Below are positions 52,707 through 61,118 of a stretch of 64,000 bases of DNA, in pieces; positions within the stretch are counted from its first letter, which is position 1; every line of letters starts with the position of its first letter. The notes below the pieces were generated by a model that saw only the letters and a list, made by a program, of their open reading frames with translations, made no database searches and was not told the DNA's origin. The DNA is from JABDNZ01 sp964407425 (GTDB lineage: Bacteria; Gemmatimonadota; Gemmatimonadetes; Longimicrobiales; Gaopeijiaceae): assembly GCA_964407425.1 (NCBI GenBank), contig CAYOVN010000001.1:1-64000 (forward strand). Reading direction: 5' to 3'. Made by a program: the position numbers and the translations under genes.

Positions 52707-54017
52707 TCAGACCGAGGCGCTCTCCGCGTCAAAAGTCTCCGCCTCCATGGACTCGGGCTCTGACATGGGTTGCCAGATCTGGACCGTCGGGAAGGTACTC
52801 AGGAACCAACGGACGCTCATGAGAAAAAGCCCCAGGAAGAAGAGTCCAATGGCCGGCTCCATGAGAGTGATCGTAGGATCGCCGTCATGAATTGAGGGAA
52901 CCACCATCAGATAGCGTTCCAACCAGAGGCCCACGAGGATGACCGTCGCGAAGAACCGCAGGATGTTCGGGGTCACCTTCGCCTTCCGGCCGATGAGCCC
53001 TGCAAAGGGAACCACGAAGCACAGAAGGAGCGTAATTACCGTCAGACCACTCCAGGGGGCTTCGGACCGATGGATGATCCACGCCTGCTCCCATGGAAGC
53101 TTCCCATACCAGATAACCAGATACTGGGAGAAGAAGAGGTAAGCCCAGAAAACGGTAAAGGCGAAAGCCAGCTTGCCCAGGTCATGAAGCTGCTGGACGC
53201 CCATGAGTTTGTTCAGATCCGGGTCCCGACCCTTTACGTAAACGGTGGCCCAGGCAGTGGCGGCAACCCCACCCCACAAAGCGCCCATGAAAAACCAGGC
53301 GCCAAAAATGGTGGAAAACCAATGGGGCTCCAGAGACATCGCCCAGTCGAAGGCCACAATGCTCAGGACCACGGCGTAGAGCAGGACCGACGCTGGCCCA
53401 AGCTTCTTCAGCGTCTGATAGCTACGGACCTCTTCCTTTTCCTGACCCTGCCAGTTCAGCATGAGACGATCCGCCCACCTGACTCGTCCAGCGTCACTCC
53501 CTGCCTTCCCTCCGTCCTTCACCAATCCCAGGTCCGGCCGCACCGACAGGTAGGCCATGTACAGGAAGACCCCAAACAATAGGGCCAGGCCAACCACGTT
53601 CCGGGTGATGAGGAAGGGAAGGTTCAGATAAGCAGCCTTCCTCTGGATGATGGGATCGTGGGCCATAGCCTCGATCCATGGGAAATAGTCCTCCCCTAGA
53701 CCCAGCATGGGCAGAAGCAGGATGAAGGAGATGGGAAGGAAGGCGGAGAACGCCAAGCCCACCCTCCGTACCGACCAGTTCCACCGAGCCTTCGTGATGG
53801 TCGTGGCGGAAAAAAGGACCATGGCACCACAGGCGATGCTGGTAAAGAACAGCCAGTTCACCACATAGGCTCGCCACGCCTGGGCCGGATCCTTCATCAG
53901 TGTACCGAAGAAGGAAATCAAGCCGAGGATAATGAGGATCACGAAGAACGCATTCGCCCCTTTTGACCGGGGGAGAAAGCGAACCGGGATCTCTTTAGGA
54001 ATATGGATTTGTCCCAT
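52707..54017 (-). CDS. actF: Alternative complex III subunit ActF
   Basis: 436 residues with about ten membrane segments. It resembles the ActC/NrfD family but is a separate subunit, as in Rhodothermus and Flavobacterium ACIII. A GAGGAAA site precedes ATG 54017, 10 bases after actE. It helps form the quinol-oxidising membrane part of ACIII, which passes electrons from menaquinol to periplasmic carriers. Last gene of actABCDEF; no cytochrome oxidase genes follow. Confidence 0.85.
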   Translation of the reverse strand: MGQIHIPKEIPVRFLPRSKGANAFFVILIILGLISFFGTLMKDPAQAWRAYVVNWLFFTSIACGAMVLFSATTITKARWNWSVRRVGLAFSAFLPISFILLLPMLGLGEDYFPWIEAMAHDPIIQRKAAYLNLPFLITRNVVGLALLFGVFLYMAYLSVRPDLGLVKDGGKAGSDAGRVRWADRLMLNWQGQEKEEVRSYQTLKKLGPASVLLYAVVLSIVAFDWAMSLEPHWFSTIFGAWFFMGALWGGVAATAWATVYVKGRDPDLNKLMGVQQLHDLGKLAFAFTVFWAYLFFSQYLVIWYGKLPWEQAWIIHRSEAPWSGLTVITLLLCFVVPFAGLIGRKAKVTPNILRFFATVILVGLWLERYLMVVPSIHDGDPTITLMEPAIGLFFLGLFLMSVRWFLSTFPTVQIWQPMSEPESMEAETFDAESASV

Positions 54018-54027
54018 GTTCGTTTCC

Positions 54028-54675
54028 TCAGTTGGAGGGGGCCTCGGCCCCTCCGTCGTCCGCCACAGGGGGTGATGCCACGCCCTGCAGCACCCGGAGA
54101 TAGTTCACCACGTTCCATCGATCGAAGTGGGAAATACGATGCCCGTAGGAGGGCATGTTCCCCCGCCCAATTCGGATCATCCCATAGATGTATCCGTCGC
54201 TGAACTCCATCACGCGATCGGAAAGCAGGGGATAGGGGGGATACCCGGCGGGAATGATGTAGCCCGACGCACCGTCACCGTTCGGCCCATGGCAGGGTGC
54301 GCAGAACCTCAGGAAAAGCTCTTCACCTCGATCCAGGGAAACCTCCGTCGGCTCCACAGGATTGGGCAGATTCACAACCACATCCGCATTATTGAAGAGA
54401 TCCAGCTGGGTGAAGGGAGGCGGCATTTCGTCCAGAGCCTCCGCCTGGCCCACGTTCACCTCTCCAGCCCTGGCCGGGAAGTTCCCGGAGGAGAAGGAGA
54501 CCGATCCCTCCGGCGCCGTGAGGGGATCTTCATACGGATCGAAGGAGCTCTGGTCCCGCATGCTATTTCCGAAGATCCCCGCCATCACATCATCCAACGG
54601 AGAACATGCGGACGTAACAGCCAGCAGGCTTATCAGGGCGAACCAACGACCGGTCCTGACGTATCGCTCAGCCAT
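54028..54675 (-). CDS. actE: Alternative complex III subunit ActE, monoheme cytochrome c lipoprotein
   Basis: 215 residues from ATG 54675, which overlaps the actD stop by eight bases; the longer frame is rejected. A signal with lipobox LLAVTSACS is followed by the c-type heme site FLRFCAPCHGPNGDGASG and the distal Met in GRGNMPSYGHRISHFDRWNV. It carries electrons out of the complex on the periplasmic face. Confidence 0.92.
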   Translation of the reverse strand: MAERYVRTGRWFALISLLAVTSACSPLDDVMAGIFGNSMRDQSSFDPYEDPLTAPEGSVSFSSGNFPARAGEVNVGQAEALDEMPPPFTQLDLFNNADVVVNLPNPVEPTEVSLDRGEELFLRFCAPCHGPNGDGASGYIIPAGYPPYPLLSDRVMEFSDGYIYGMIRIGRGNMPSYGHRISHFDRWNVVNYLRVLQGVASPPVADDGGAEAPSN

Positions 54676-55204
54676 GAGCCACCCCCTCCGGATCTTCCCG
54701 AAGCTCCGCCGGGTCCTGATCCGCCAGGATCTTACGAGCCTCGCCGACCCTTTCGGCGGATGCCGAGACATAAACCCCGAAACGACCGGCGCTGAACTCC
54801 GGATCGTAGACCGTCAGAGGTTTGAGATTGGGTAGGCGGGTGTTGATGAAAAGCCCGATGACCGTGGAAAGGGCCCCGAAAAGAATGGTCATCTCGAACG
54901 CGATCACCACAAAAGCCGGAATGCTGACGATGGGCTTTCCACCCACCACAAGAGGCCAATCCATGGCTGTGAAGATGGAGAGGGCAAACCCGGTAGCAGT
55001 CCCTGTCAGGGCTCCCACCAGGGCAAAGACCCTCACCGGACTTTGGCCATATCCCATGGCGTGTTCCAGGTCATGTTCCGGAACCGGGGCATAGGCCTGA
55101 ATGGACTTCCTCTTGAACCCGGCCTTCCGGAGAGCCTCGATGGCATCCACGGCGGAGTCCAGATAATCAAAGGAAGCCAGAATCCCCTGCTTCGATCTGC
55201 TCAT
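54668..55204 (-). CDS. actD: Alternative complex III subunit ActD (DUF3341)
   Basis: 178 residues from ATG 55204, which overlaps the actC stop by one base (TGATG). Two membrane segments (VRVFALVGALTGTATGFALS and the stretch ending STVIGLFINTRLP) follow an N-terminal soluble domain starting QGILASFDYLDSAVDAIEAL. This is the DUF3341 plan of ActD. Confidence 0.9.
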   Translation of the reverse strand: MSRSKQGILASFDYLDSAVDAIEALRKAGFKRKSIQAYAPVPEHDLEHAMGYGQSPVRVFALVGALTGTATGFALSIFTAMDWPLVVGGKPIVSIPAFVVIAFEMTILFGALSTVIGLFINTRLPNLKPLTVYDPEFSAGRFGVYVSASAERVGEARKILADQDPAELREDPEGVAHG

Positions 55205-56580
55205 CAGGCTGCCCCCTCCTTCCTGGCACCCCGAAGGGGCGGCGGCAGGACCTCCTTGAGCTCGGCGATAGCCACCGGCGGGAGGATCCGAGTGAAGATC
55301 AGGAACCAGAAGAAGAACCACCCGAAGCTACCCACCATGATCCCCATCTCTACCATGGACGGTCTGTACATCCCCCACGCGAAGGGCTCGTACTCGTGGG
55401 AAAGAGATGTCACGATGATGACGAACCTCTCAAACCACATGCCGATGTTGATAAAGAGGGAGATGACGAAGAGGGCAGGAATGGAGTGCCTGACTCTCTT
55501 GAACCAGAGCATGATGGGAATCAGGCCGTTACACACCAACATGATCCAGGTAGCCCACCAGTAGTCACCGAAGAGCCGGTTCCAGAACACGGTCCGTTCG
55601 ATCTCTTCCCCGCTGTACCAGGCCATAAAGAACTCGCTCATGTAGGCATAGAGAACGATGAGCGAGGTCAGAAGTATGAGCTTGGCCATGGCATCGAAAT
55701 GCTTGACCGTAAGGTACGCCTCGAGGCCGAAAATCTTCCGCAGTGGCACGGTCAGGGTGATGACCATGGCGACCCCGGAGAAAATGGCTCCAGCCACGAA
55801 GTAGGGTGCGAAGATCGTCGCGTGCCAACCGGGCACGATGGACATGGCGAAGTCCCATGAGACGACCGAGTGGACCGACAAAACCAGGGGCGTGGCGAAT
55901 GCGGCCAGGAAGATGTAGGCCTTCCCGAAGTGGTGCCACTCCCGATCCGTTCCCCTCCATCCCATGGCGACGATCTGATAGAGCTTCTTCCTAAGCCCTT
56001 TGGCCTGATCCCGGGCTGCCGCTACGTCGGGGATCGTTCCCAGGTAGAAGAACACGGCGGAAACAGTGAAATAGGTGGTGACGGCAAAAACGTCCCAGAG
56101 AAGGGGAGATCTGAAGTTGGGCCAGAGAAAACGGGAGTTCGGATAAGGAATCAACCAGTATCCGTGCCACACCCTTCCAAGGTGAATCAGGGGGAAAAGC
56201 CCGGCCGTCATAACGGCGAAGACCGTCATGGCTTCTGCCGCCCGGTAGATGCTCTGCCGCCAGGGGGCCCTAAAAAGGAAGAGGATGGCTGAGATCAGCG
56301 TTCCGGAGTGAGCGATACCCACCCAGAACACGAAGGTGGTGATGTACACCCCCCACCCCACGGGGCTCATGAGGCCAGTGACCCCGATTCCCGTGACGAT
56401 CTGATAGATCCAGCAGGTGAAGAAGAGCCCAACCCCTAAAACAGACAGGGAGAACAGGGCCCACCAGCCCTTCCCCGGCCGGGAGAGGATCTTCAGGATA
56501 TCCGTATTGACCTGCCCGAACGATTCGACGTCCGGATGGGTCTGGGCTCCCCGTTCTTTTTCGTTCAATGCCGTCGCCAT
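55204..56580 (-). CDS. actC: Alternative complex III subunit ActC (NrfD/PsrC family quinol-binding protein)
   Basis: 458 residues with about ten membrane helices. The stretch WVGIAHSGTLISAILFLFR and WRQSIYRAAEAMTVFAVMTA are typical of ActC, with residues near the quinol site. It holds the menaquinol pocket that feeds electrons to the ActB iron-sulfur clusters. It starts 34 bases after the actB stop. Confidence 0.93.
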   Translation of the reverse strand: MATALNEKERGAQTHPDVESFGQVNTDILKILSRPGKGWWALFSLSVLGVGLFFTCWIYQIVTGIGVTGLMSPVGWGVYITTFVFWVGIAHSGTLISAILFLFRAPWRQSIYRAAEAMTVFAVMTAGLFPLIHLGRVWHGYWLIPYPNSRFLWPNFRSPLLWDVFAVTTYFTVSAVFFYLGTIPDVAAARDQAKGLRKKLYQIVAMGWRGTDREWHHFGKAYIFLAAFATPLVLSVHSVVSWDFAMSIVPGWHATIFAPYFVAGAIFSGVAMVITLTVPLRKIFGLEAYLTVKHFDAMAKLILLTSLIVLYAYMSEFFMAWYSGEEIERTVFWNRLFGDYWWATWIMLVCNGLIPIMLWFKRVRHSIPALFVISLFINIGMWFERFVIIVTSLSHEYEPFAWGMYRPSMVEMGIMVGSFGWFFFWFLIFTRILPPVAIAELKEVLPPPLRGARKEGAA

Positions 56581-56613
56581 TCGTTGACTCTCGGCTCCGA
56601 AGCTCCCCGGAGG

Positions 56614-59600
56614 CTAGTGCTCCCCGGGATCGACCTCATGGAAGGTGACCTTCTTCAGGTAGGTCACCGCAGGTTGCGTGTTGATAAGGGCGTCCAGCAC
56701 CCGATAGCCCCGCTCGTTCTGGGTCATCTGGGCCACTCTGGAGTGGGTGTCCCGGACGTCCCCGAATGTGATGGCCTGGGCCGGGCAGCTCTGCTGGCAT
56801 GCCGGCACGACCTCACCATCCTCTACGGGGCGCTGCCCTTCCACCCTTGCCCGGTTTTGGGCTTCCCTAATTCGATGAACGCAGAAGGAACACTTCTCCA
56901 TCACCCCGCTGCTTCGAACCGTGACATCGGGGTTGAAGGACCAGTTCATCGGCTCTGGAACGTCCGTGAATCCGAACCAGTTGAAGACCCGAACTTTGTA
57001 CGGACAGTTATTGGCGCAGTACCGGGTGCCGACGCATCGGTTGTAGACCTGGGCGTTGAGTCCTTCCGGCGTGTGGTATGCGGCATACACCGGGCAAACC
57101 GACTCGCAGGGCGCGTTCCCACAATGCTGACAGATCATGGGAAGGAACCGGACGTCCACCGGACCCGCGTGACTTGCATCGAGGGTCTCGTAATACCGCT
57201 CCATTCGGATCCAGTGCATGTCGCGGCCCATCACCACCTGTTCTTCGCCCACCCACGGAACGTTGTTTTCCGACTGGCAGGCGGTGACACAGATGCTGCA
57301 TCCCGTACACTTGTCCAGGTCGATGGACATGGCCCATCGCGGGTTCTCGTCCGGATCGTATTGGCCGTACCGGCTCCCCTCCAACGGGAAGTCCTCGGGT
57401 TTTCCGTCCACCGCCACCGGAGCAAAGCCTCCCATGGCCTGGAGTTCCTTCAACTGCCCGTGGCCGCCATCATCATGCTCGTCTTCTTCATGCCCCTGGT
57501 CGGCATGGCCGAGGGCCGAAAGGGCAATGGCCGGAGCGATGGGCCGGCCGTGCTGGTCCGAGGACCCTTCGATGGTGGCCATGGGCCGACGCTCACCGGT
57601 GGGTTCGAGGCTCACCCGGGTGGCCAGATAGACCAAGGCTCCGGAAGGCTGTTCCGCCTCTGCCGGGAGGAGGGTCATGGCGTTCACGCCCATGCCCTGA
57701 GCAAACCGGCCCAAGCTCTCATGGCCGCCGCCCATCGCCAGGCCTACGCAGTCTTCTCGGATGCCCGGATACGTCCAGACCGGAGCCTCCACCTCGCCGT
57801 GAGGAGAGCTGACCCGGACCACGTCCCCGTCCCTGACGCCCAGGGTCTCGGCTGCGTTTGGATGAACCTCAACCCATGAATGCCAGGCCATCTTGCTCAC
57901 CGGATCCGGTAGTTCCTGCAACCAGGGGCGATCCGCGTGTTTTCCATCCCCGAAGCGTGGTGAGGGATAGACCACCAATGCGAACTCCCCTGATCCATCC
58001 AGATCAGGCACATCAAAGCTCAGGATGGCATCAGGGGACCGGAGAGGAACCGGAACTTCATCCCCGCCCTCCGATACCGACACGACACCGTCCCGCAGGG
58101 CCTGTCGCCAGAAATCCTCGAAATCTCGCCCCGGAGCGACCACCGGTTGCTTGCCCTGCCATTCATTCCGCAGATAGTCCGAGAAGGTGGCAGCACCTAG
58201 ATCCGTGCCCAACCGCTGAGAGACGGAAAGCAGCACGTCGCCCAACGGCTTGGAATCGAAAAGGGGTACGGGCTGCATTGCCGGCTGCTGAAGAGCGTAA
58301 AGGCCGGGGCGGGGATTCGAATCTCCCCATGCTTCCAGGTAGTGCCGGTCGGGAAGAACCAGGTCACAGAGCTCCCCGGTCTCGTCCATGGAAGAGGCGA
58401 ACGAAACCTTGAAGCCAGCCGAGGAGAAGGCCTCTGCGAAATCGGATCCAGGGGGTAAAGAGTAGGCTGGGTTCGTTCCATGGACCATCACCACCCCGGA
58501 CCCAGACATGGCCGACATGGCCGAAGCCATCTCGCCGAAGGGATCGGAAGGGGATGCCTGGTCCCTGTCTCGGAGCCGAACGGTTTCTCCGACGTTCCCA
58601 GCCACATAGTTAAGGATATGTACCGCTAAATTTGCCGCAGTGGCTCCTCGATGGTGCCCGGAGATGCCAGGCCCGACCGCTAGACTGGGTCGACTATCCC
58701 TGAACTCCCGGGCGAGTCTCTCGATCTCTTCGACCGGGACTCCTGACGCCTCCTGGGCGCTCTGGGGATCGTACCCCTCCAGAAGTCTCTGGTAGTAGGG
58801 CCCTGCGTTTCCGCCCTCTGCGACGATGACATGGGCCATGGCCAAAGCCACAACGGCTTCGGATCCGGCTTTTAACGGTACCCAGTGATCGGCGTTCTGG
58901 CCGGTGAGAGACAGACGAGGAGCCAGGAACACCATCCGGCCCTTCGACCCATGATCGTCCACACCGGCCATCTGGGAATACCCCCGTTGGTATTCCACCG
59001 GTGACAGCCAGGTCTCCAGGAAGTCGGCCCCGAAGGAGAACACGAGCCGGGCCTGCGCGAAGTCGTAGGTGGGCAGGCTGCTCCGCCCGAAAGCGATCCG
59101 GGTGGCTTCCCGGAGGGGAGCTTCGGAGAGGCCCTCGAACTCCCGCCGGACTCCACCTGCTGCGGCGAGAAAATTGTCCACTAGATCGGTCAGTGACGGC
59201 CCCATCTTCCCCGTGAGGAAGATGTTGTTCTGGCTTCCCCTGAGGCGCTCAGCCAGAAGCTCCTCGGCCTCGTCCCAACCGATAGCGCTGAAGCCATCGG
59301 AACCCCGAAGCATGGGGGAGGTGAGACGGTCGGGATTGTACAGTCCCTGAACCGAGGAGTACCCACGGGAACAGAGGGCGCCGCCGGAGATAGGATGTTC
59401 CGGATTCCCCTCTACCTTTACCACCCGGCCTTCCCGGGTCCGCACCCAGACACCACACCCCGCCGGACACTCGCCGCAAACCGAGGCATACCAGGTGGCG
59501 ACGCCGGGAGTGATATCCTCATCTGGAACCACGAAGGGAAGGAGCTTTTCTACCCGCTCGGTCGTGCAACCGAATACGGAAGCTCCAGCTCCCCCGGCCC

Positions 59601-59643
59601 CAATCACCTTTAGGAAATCCCGCCGCTTAATTCCGTCGGTCAT
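56614..59643 (-). CDS. actB: Alternative complex III subunit ActB (molybdopterin-oxidoreductase-like plus ferredoxin domain)
   Basis: 1009 residues. The N-terminus has a twin-arginine signal KRRDFLKVIGAGGAGASVFG and a Cys at 26 as a lipobox. Residues 50-740 resemble a molybdopterin enzyme, with a C-x2-C-x3-C-x27-C set (C56, C59, C63, C91). The C-terminal part carries four ferredoxin-type cluster motifs: CTGCSICVTAC, CQHCGNAPCESVC, CVGTRYCANNC and CSFCVHRIREAQNRARVEGQ with later cysteines. Between the parts is a His-rich linker (GHADQGHEEDEHDDGGHGQ). It transfers electrons from ActC to the hemes. The Tat signal links it to the TatA encoded in this window. Confidence 0.93.
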   Translation of the reverse strand: MTDGIKRRDFLKVIGAGGAGASVFGCTTERVEKLLPFVVPDEDITPGVATWYASVCGECPAGCGVWVRTREGRVVKVEGNPEHPISGGALCSRGYSSVQGLYNPDRLTSPMLRGSDGFSAIGWDEAEELLAERLRGSQNNIFLTGKMGPSLTDLVDNFLAAAGGVRREFEGLSEAPLREATRIAFGRSSLPTYDFAQARLVFSFGADFLETWLSPVEYQRGYSQMAGVDDHGSKGRMVFLAPRLSLTGQNADHWVPLKAGSEAVVALAMAHVIVAEGGNAGPYYQRLLEGYDPQSAQEASGVPVEEIERLAREFRDSRPSLAVGPGISGHHRGATAANLAVHILNYVAGNVGETVRLRDRDQASPSDPFGEMASAMSAMSGSGVVMVHGTNPAYSLPPGSDFAEAFSSAGFKVSFASSMDETGELCDLVLPDRHYLEAWGDSNPRPGLYALQQPAMQPVPLFDSKPLGDVLLSVSQRLGTDLGAATFSDYLRNEWQGKQPVVAPGRDFEDFWRQALRDGVVSVSEGGDEVPVPLRSPDAILSFDVPDLDGSGEFALVVYPSPRFGDGKHADRPWLQELPDPVSKMAWHSWVEVHPNAAETLGVRDGDVVRVSSPHGEVEAPVWTYPGIREDCVGLAMGGGHESLGRFAQGMGVNAMTLLPAEAEQPSGALVYLATRVSLEPTGERRPMATIEGSSDQHGRPIAPAIALSALGHADQGHEEDEHDDGGHGQLKELQAMGGFAPVAVDGKPEDFPLEGSRYGQYDPDENPRWAMSIDLDKCTGCSICVTACQSENNVPWVGEEQVVMGRDMHWIRMERYYETLDASHAGPVDVRFLPMICQHCGNAPCESVCPVYAAYHTPEGLNAQVYNRCVGTRYCANNCPYKVRVFNWFGFTDVPEPMNWSFNPDVTVRSSGVMEKCSFCVHRIREAQNRARVEGQRPVEDGEVVPACQQSCPAQAITFGDVRDTHSRVAQMTQNERGYRVLDALINTQPAVTYLKKVTFHEVDPGEH

Positions 59644-59678
59644 GAACTCAAACCTTCATTTGGCAGGGTTGGAAGAGA

Positions 59679-60224
59679 TCAGTAATGGCATACAGTGCAA
59701 TCGACAGAGGCATCGCTTTCCGGTTTCCGGTGGCATTCCACGCACCAACCCATCTTCAGGGGCTGCTCCACCTCTTCGATGAACTCAATCTCCTCCACCA
59801 CCCCGTGACATTCCTGGCACTCCAGAGCCCCGGCATCCTTATCGACATGCCGCATGTGCGGGAACTTCACGTGGTCCGGAACCTTGTAGATCCGGACCCA
59901 CGGAATGGGCTCACCCCGGGCCCAGAAGTCCCGAAGTTTCTGAACCTCCTCCGGGGTGTTCCTTCCCGGGACGATGAGGTGACAGCCCATGCAGGAAGAC
60001 ACCGAAGGAATTCCAGCAGCCACCGACCGCTCTGCCGAGAAATGACAATACTGACAGTCGATCGTGAAATCACCCGCATGGGTGTCATGGGGAAAAGCGA
60101 TAGGATGGACCGACGTCGCAGCCACTGCAGGGGGAGTCGATTCTCCCTCCTGGGACTGTACGAAGGCCAAGGTTGCGAAAGCCGTCACAACAGTAACGGC
60201 CACGAGTAACCACGGCTTCTTCAT
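59679..60224 (-). CDS. actA: Alternative complex III subunit ActA, pentaheme cytochrome c
   Basis: 181 residues. A single N-terminal membrane anchor (KPWLLVAVTVVTAFATLAFV) precedes five c-heme sites: CQYCH, CMGCH, CQECH, CVECH and CTVCH. Five hemes agree with ActA of known ACIII. It accepts electrons from ActB in the periplasm. First gene of the act operon, with a predicted promoter 75 bases upstream. Confidence 0.93.
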   Translation of the reverse strand: MKKPWLLVAVTVVTAFATLAFVQSQEGESTPPAVAATSVHPIAFPHDTHAGDFTIDCQYCHFSAERSVAAGIPSVSSCMGCHLIVPGRNTPEEVQKLRDFWARGEPIPWVRIYKVPDHVKFPHMRHVDKDAGALECQECHGVVEEIEFIEEVEQPLKMGWCVECHRKPESDASVDCTVCHY

Positions 60225-60298
60225 AGGCTTTGATTGCCTGAAAAGACCAGCAAAAGAACGGCCATTGCCAAAACTATTCAGCCGAGAAACGGTAGGAG

Positions 60299-60327
60299 AA
60301 GCTAGAGAGGCCCCTGGGGGGTGTCAA
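60299..60327 (-). promoter_or_regulatory. Predicted promoter of the actABCDEF operon
   Basis: Minus-strand TTGACA (consensus), 17 bases, TAGCTT; start near 60292. It is the best match among those found here. Confidence 0.55.
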
Positions 60328-60351
60328 CGGCGGCGAGGGGGCGAGAAACCT

Positions 60352-60379
60352 TTGCCGAAGCCGCGATGTTATGCATCTT
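60352..60379 (+). promoter_or_regulatory. Possible promoter for the DUF4129-like gene
   Basis: TTGCCG, 16 bases, CATCTT; start near 60386. Confidence 0.3.
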
Positions 60380-60442
60380 CGAAACATAGGACACTGCATC
60401 TCAGCCCCCCGCCTTTATTCCTCGTCAGAATGCCGGAGAACC

Positions 60443-60724
60443 ATGCCCGATACAGCGGTAACCCCCGGAACCCGCATCTTTCTCAGACTTCGCGACTCCA
60501 GCAAAAGGGCTGGTATTCCTGCGGCGGCCCTCCACTCCCCACTCTCACTCACCCGTCACCTCGAGGCGATAAGGCACCCGGCGGCCCCGGCGGCGAAGAA
60601 GGTGGTTGAGGAGTATGTTCGGGCCCGCTTTTCGGAGCTTCCCATGCGGGAGGACCAAGATAAAGAAATGGTCGATGCCTTGAGGGCAGCGAGTTTGATG
60701 TTGCGAAAAAACCCCTTGAGATGA
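60443..60724 (+). CDS. Small protein resembling a stand-alone DUF4129 domain
   Basis: 93 residues from ATG 60443 (GGAGA five bases upstream); the frame also has an ATG at 60371. TRIFLRLRDSSKRAGIPAAA, followed by a Pro-rich turn and ARFSELPMREDQDKEMVDAL, follow the pattern of the DUF4129 domain found at the C-terminus of bacterial transglutaminase-like membrane proteins. There it is soluble and of unknown role. Here it would be alone. A short hypothetical gene with no such role is the alternative. Confidence 0.5.
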   Translation: MPDTAVTPGTRIFLRLRDSSKRAGIPAAALHSPLSLTRHLEAIRHPAAPAAKKVVEEYVRARFSELPMREDQDKEMVDALRAASLMLRKNPLR

Positions 60725-60743
60725 AGAAAACAAAAGAAAGTGA

Positions 60744-60772
60744 TTGAGAACCTGAGCAAGGTCTTATACTCT
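60744..60772 (+). promoter_or_regulatory. Predicted promoter placing transcription start at the ATG of the next gene
   Basis: TTGAGA, 17 bases, TACTCT. The expected transcription start (about 60779) is next to ATG 60780, which has no ribosome binding site, suggesting a leaderless message. Confidence 0.4.
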
Positions 60773-60779
60773 TACTCCG

Positions 60780-61076
60780 ATGAATGCCTCGTCGAACAAA
60801 CAGTCTCCGCCCCCTCCCTCTGAGGGGCACCACCTCGCGACCATCAGCCATGAGGGTCGTTTCTGGGACGTGTACCTGGAATTCGAGGACGATCCCAGGC
60901 GCCCGGACACTTTCCGGGCCCTTCTCTGTTACTTCCCTGGAGATCCGGGAGATGACGAGGAAGCCGTCCGGACTACGGTGATCATCATCGAGGACTCGTT
61001 CGAAGAGTCTATGTCGAAGGCCCGTGGCTTGGAGGATGTCCAGCTTCAAGCCCTCCTTCGCTCCGCCCTTCCCTGA
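60780..61076 (+). CDS. Small hypothetical protein (98 residues)
   Basis: I do not recognise a family. A Pro/Ser-rich start is followed by a compact part with alternating hydrophobic and charged residues (RFWDVYLEFEDDPRRPDTFR, then TTVIIIEDSFEESMSKARGL). There is no signal peptide or membrane segment, so it is probably cytoplasmic. It lies on the opposite strand to the convergent NatB gene, 42 bases from its stop. Codon use looks like the neighbouring genes, and a good promoter is placed to serve it. Confidence 0.55.
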   Translation: MNASSNKQSPPPPSEGHHLATISHEGRFWDVYLEFEDDPRRPDTFRALLCYFPGDPGDDEEAVRTTVIIIEDSFEESMSKARGLEDVQLQALLRSALP

Positions 61077-61118
61077 CCTCCCCCTCGGGTGGTTCCCTCT
61101 AGTTTCGGGAAGGCCCGT

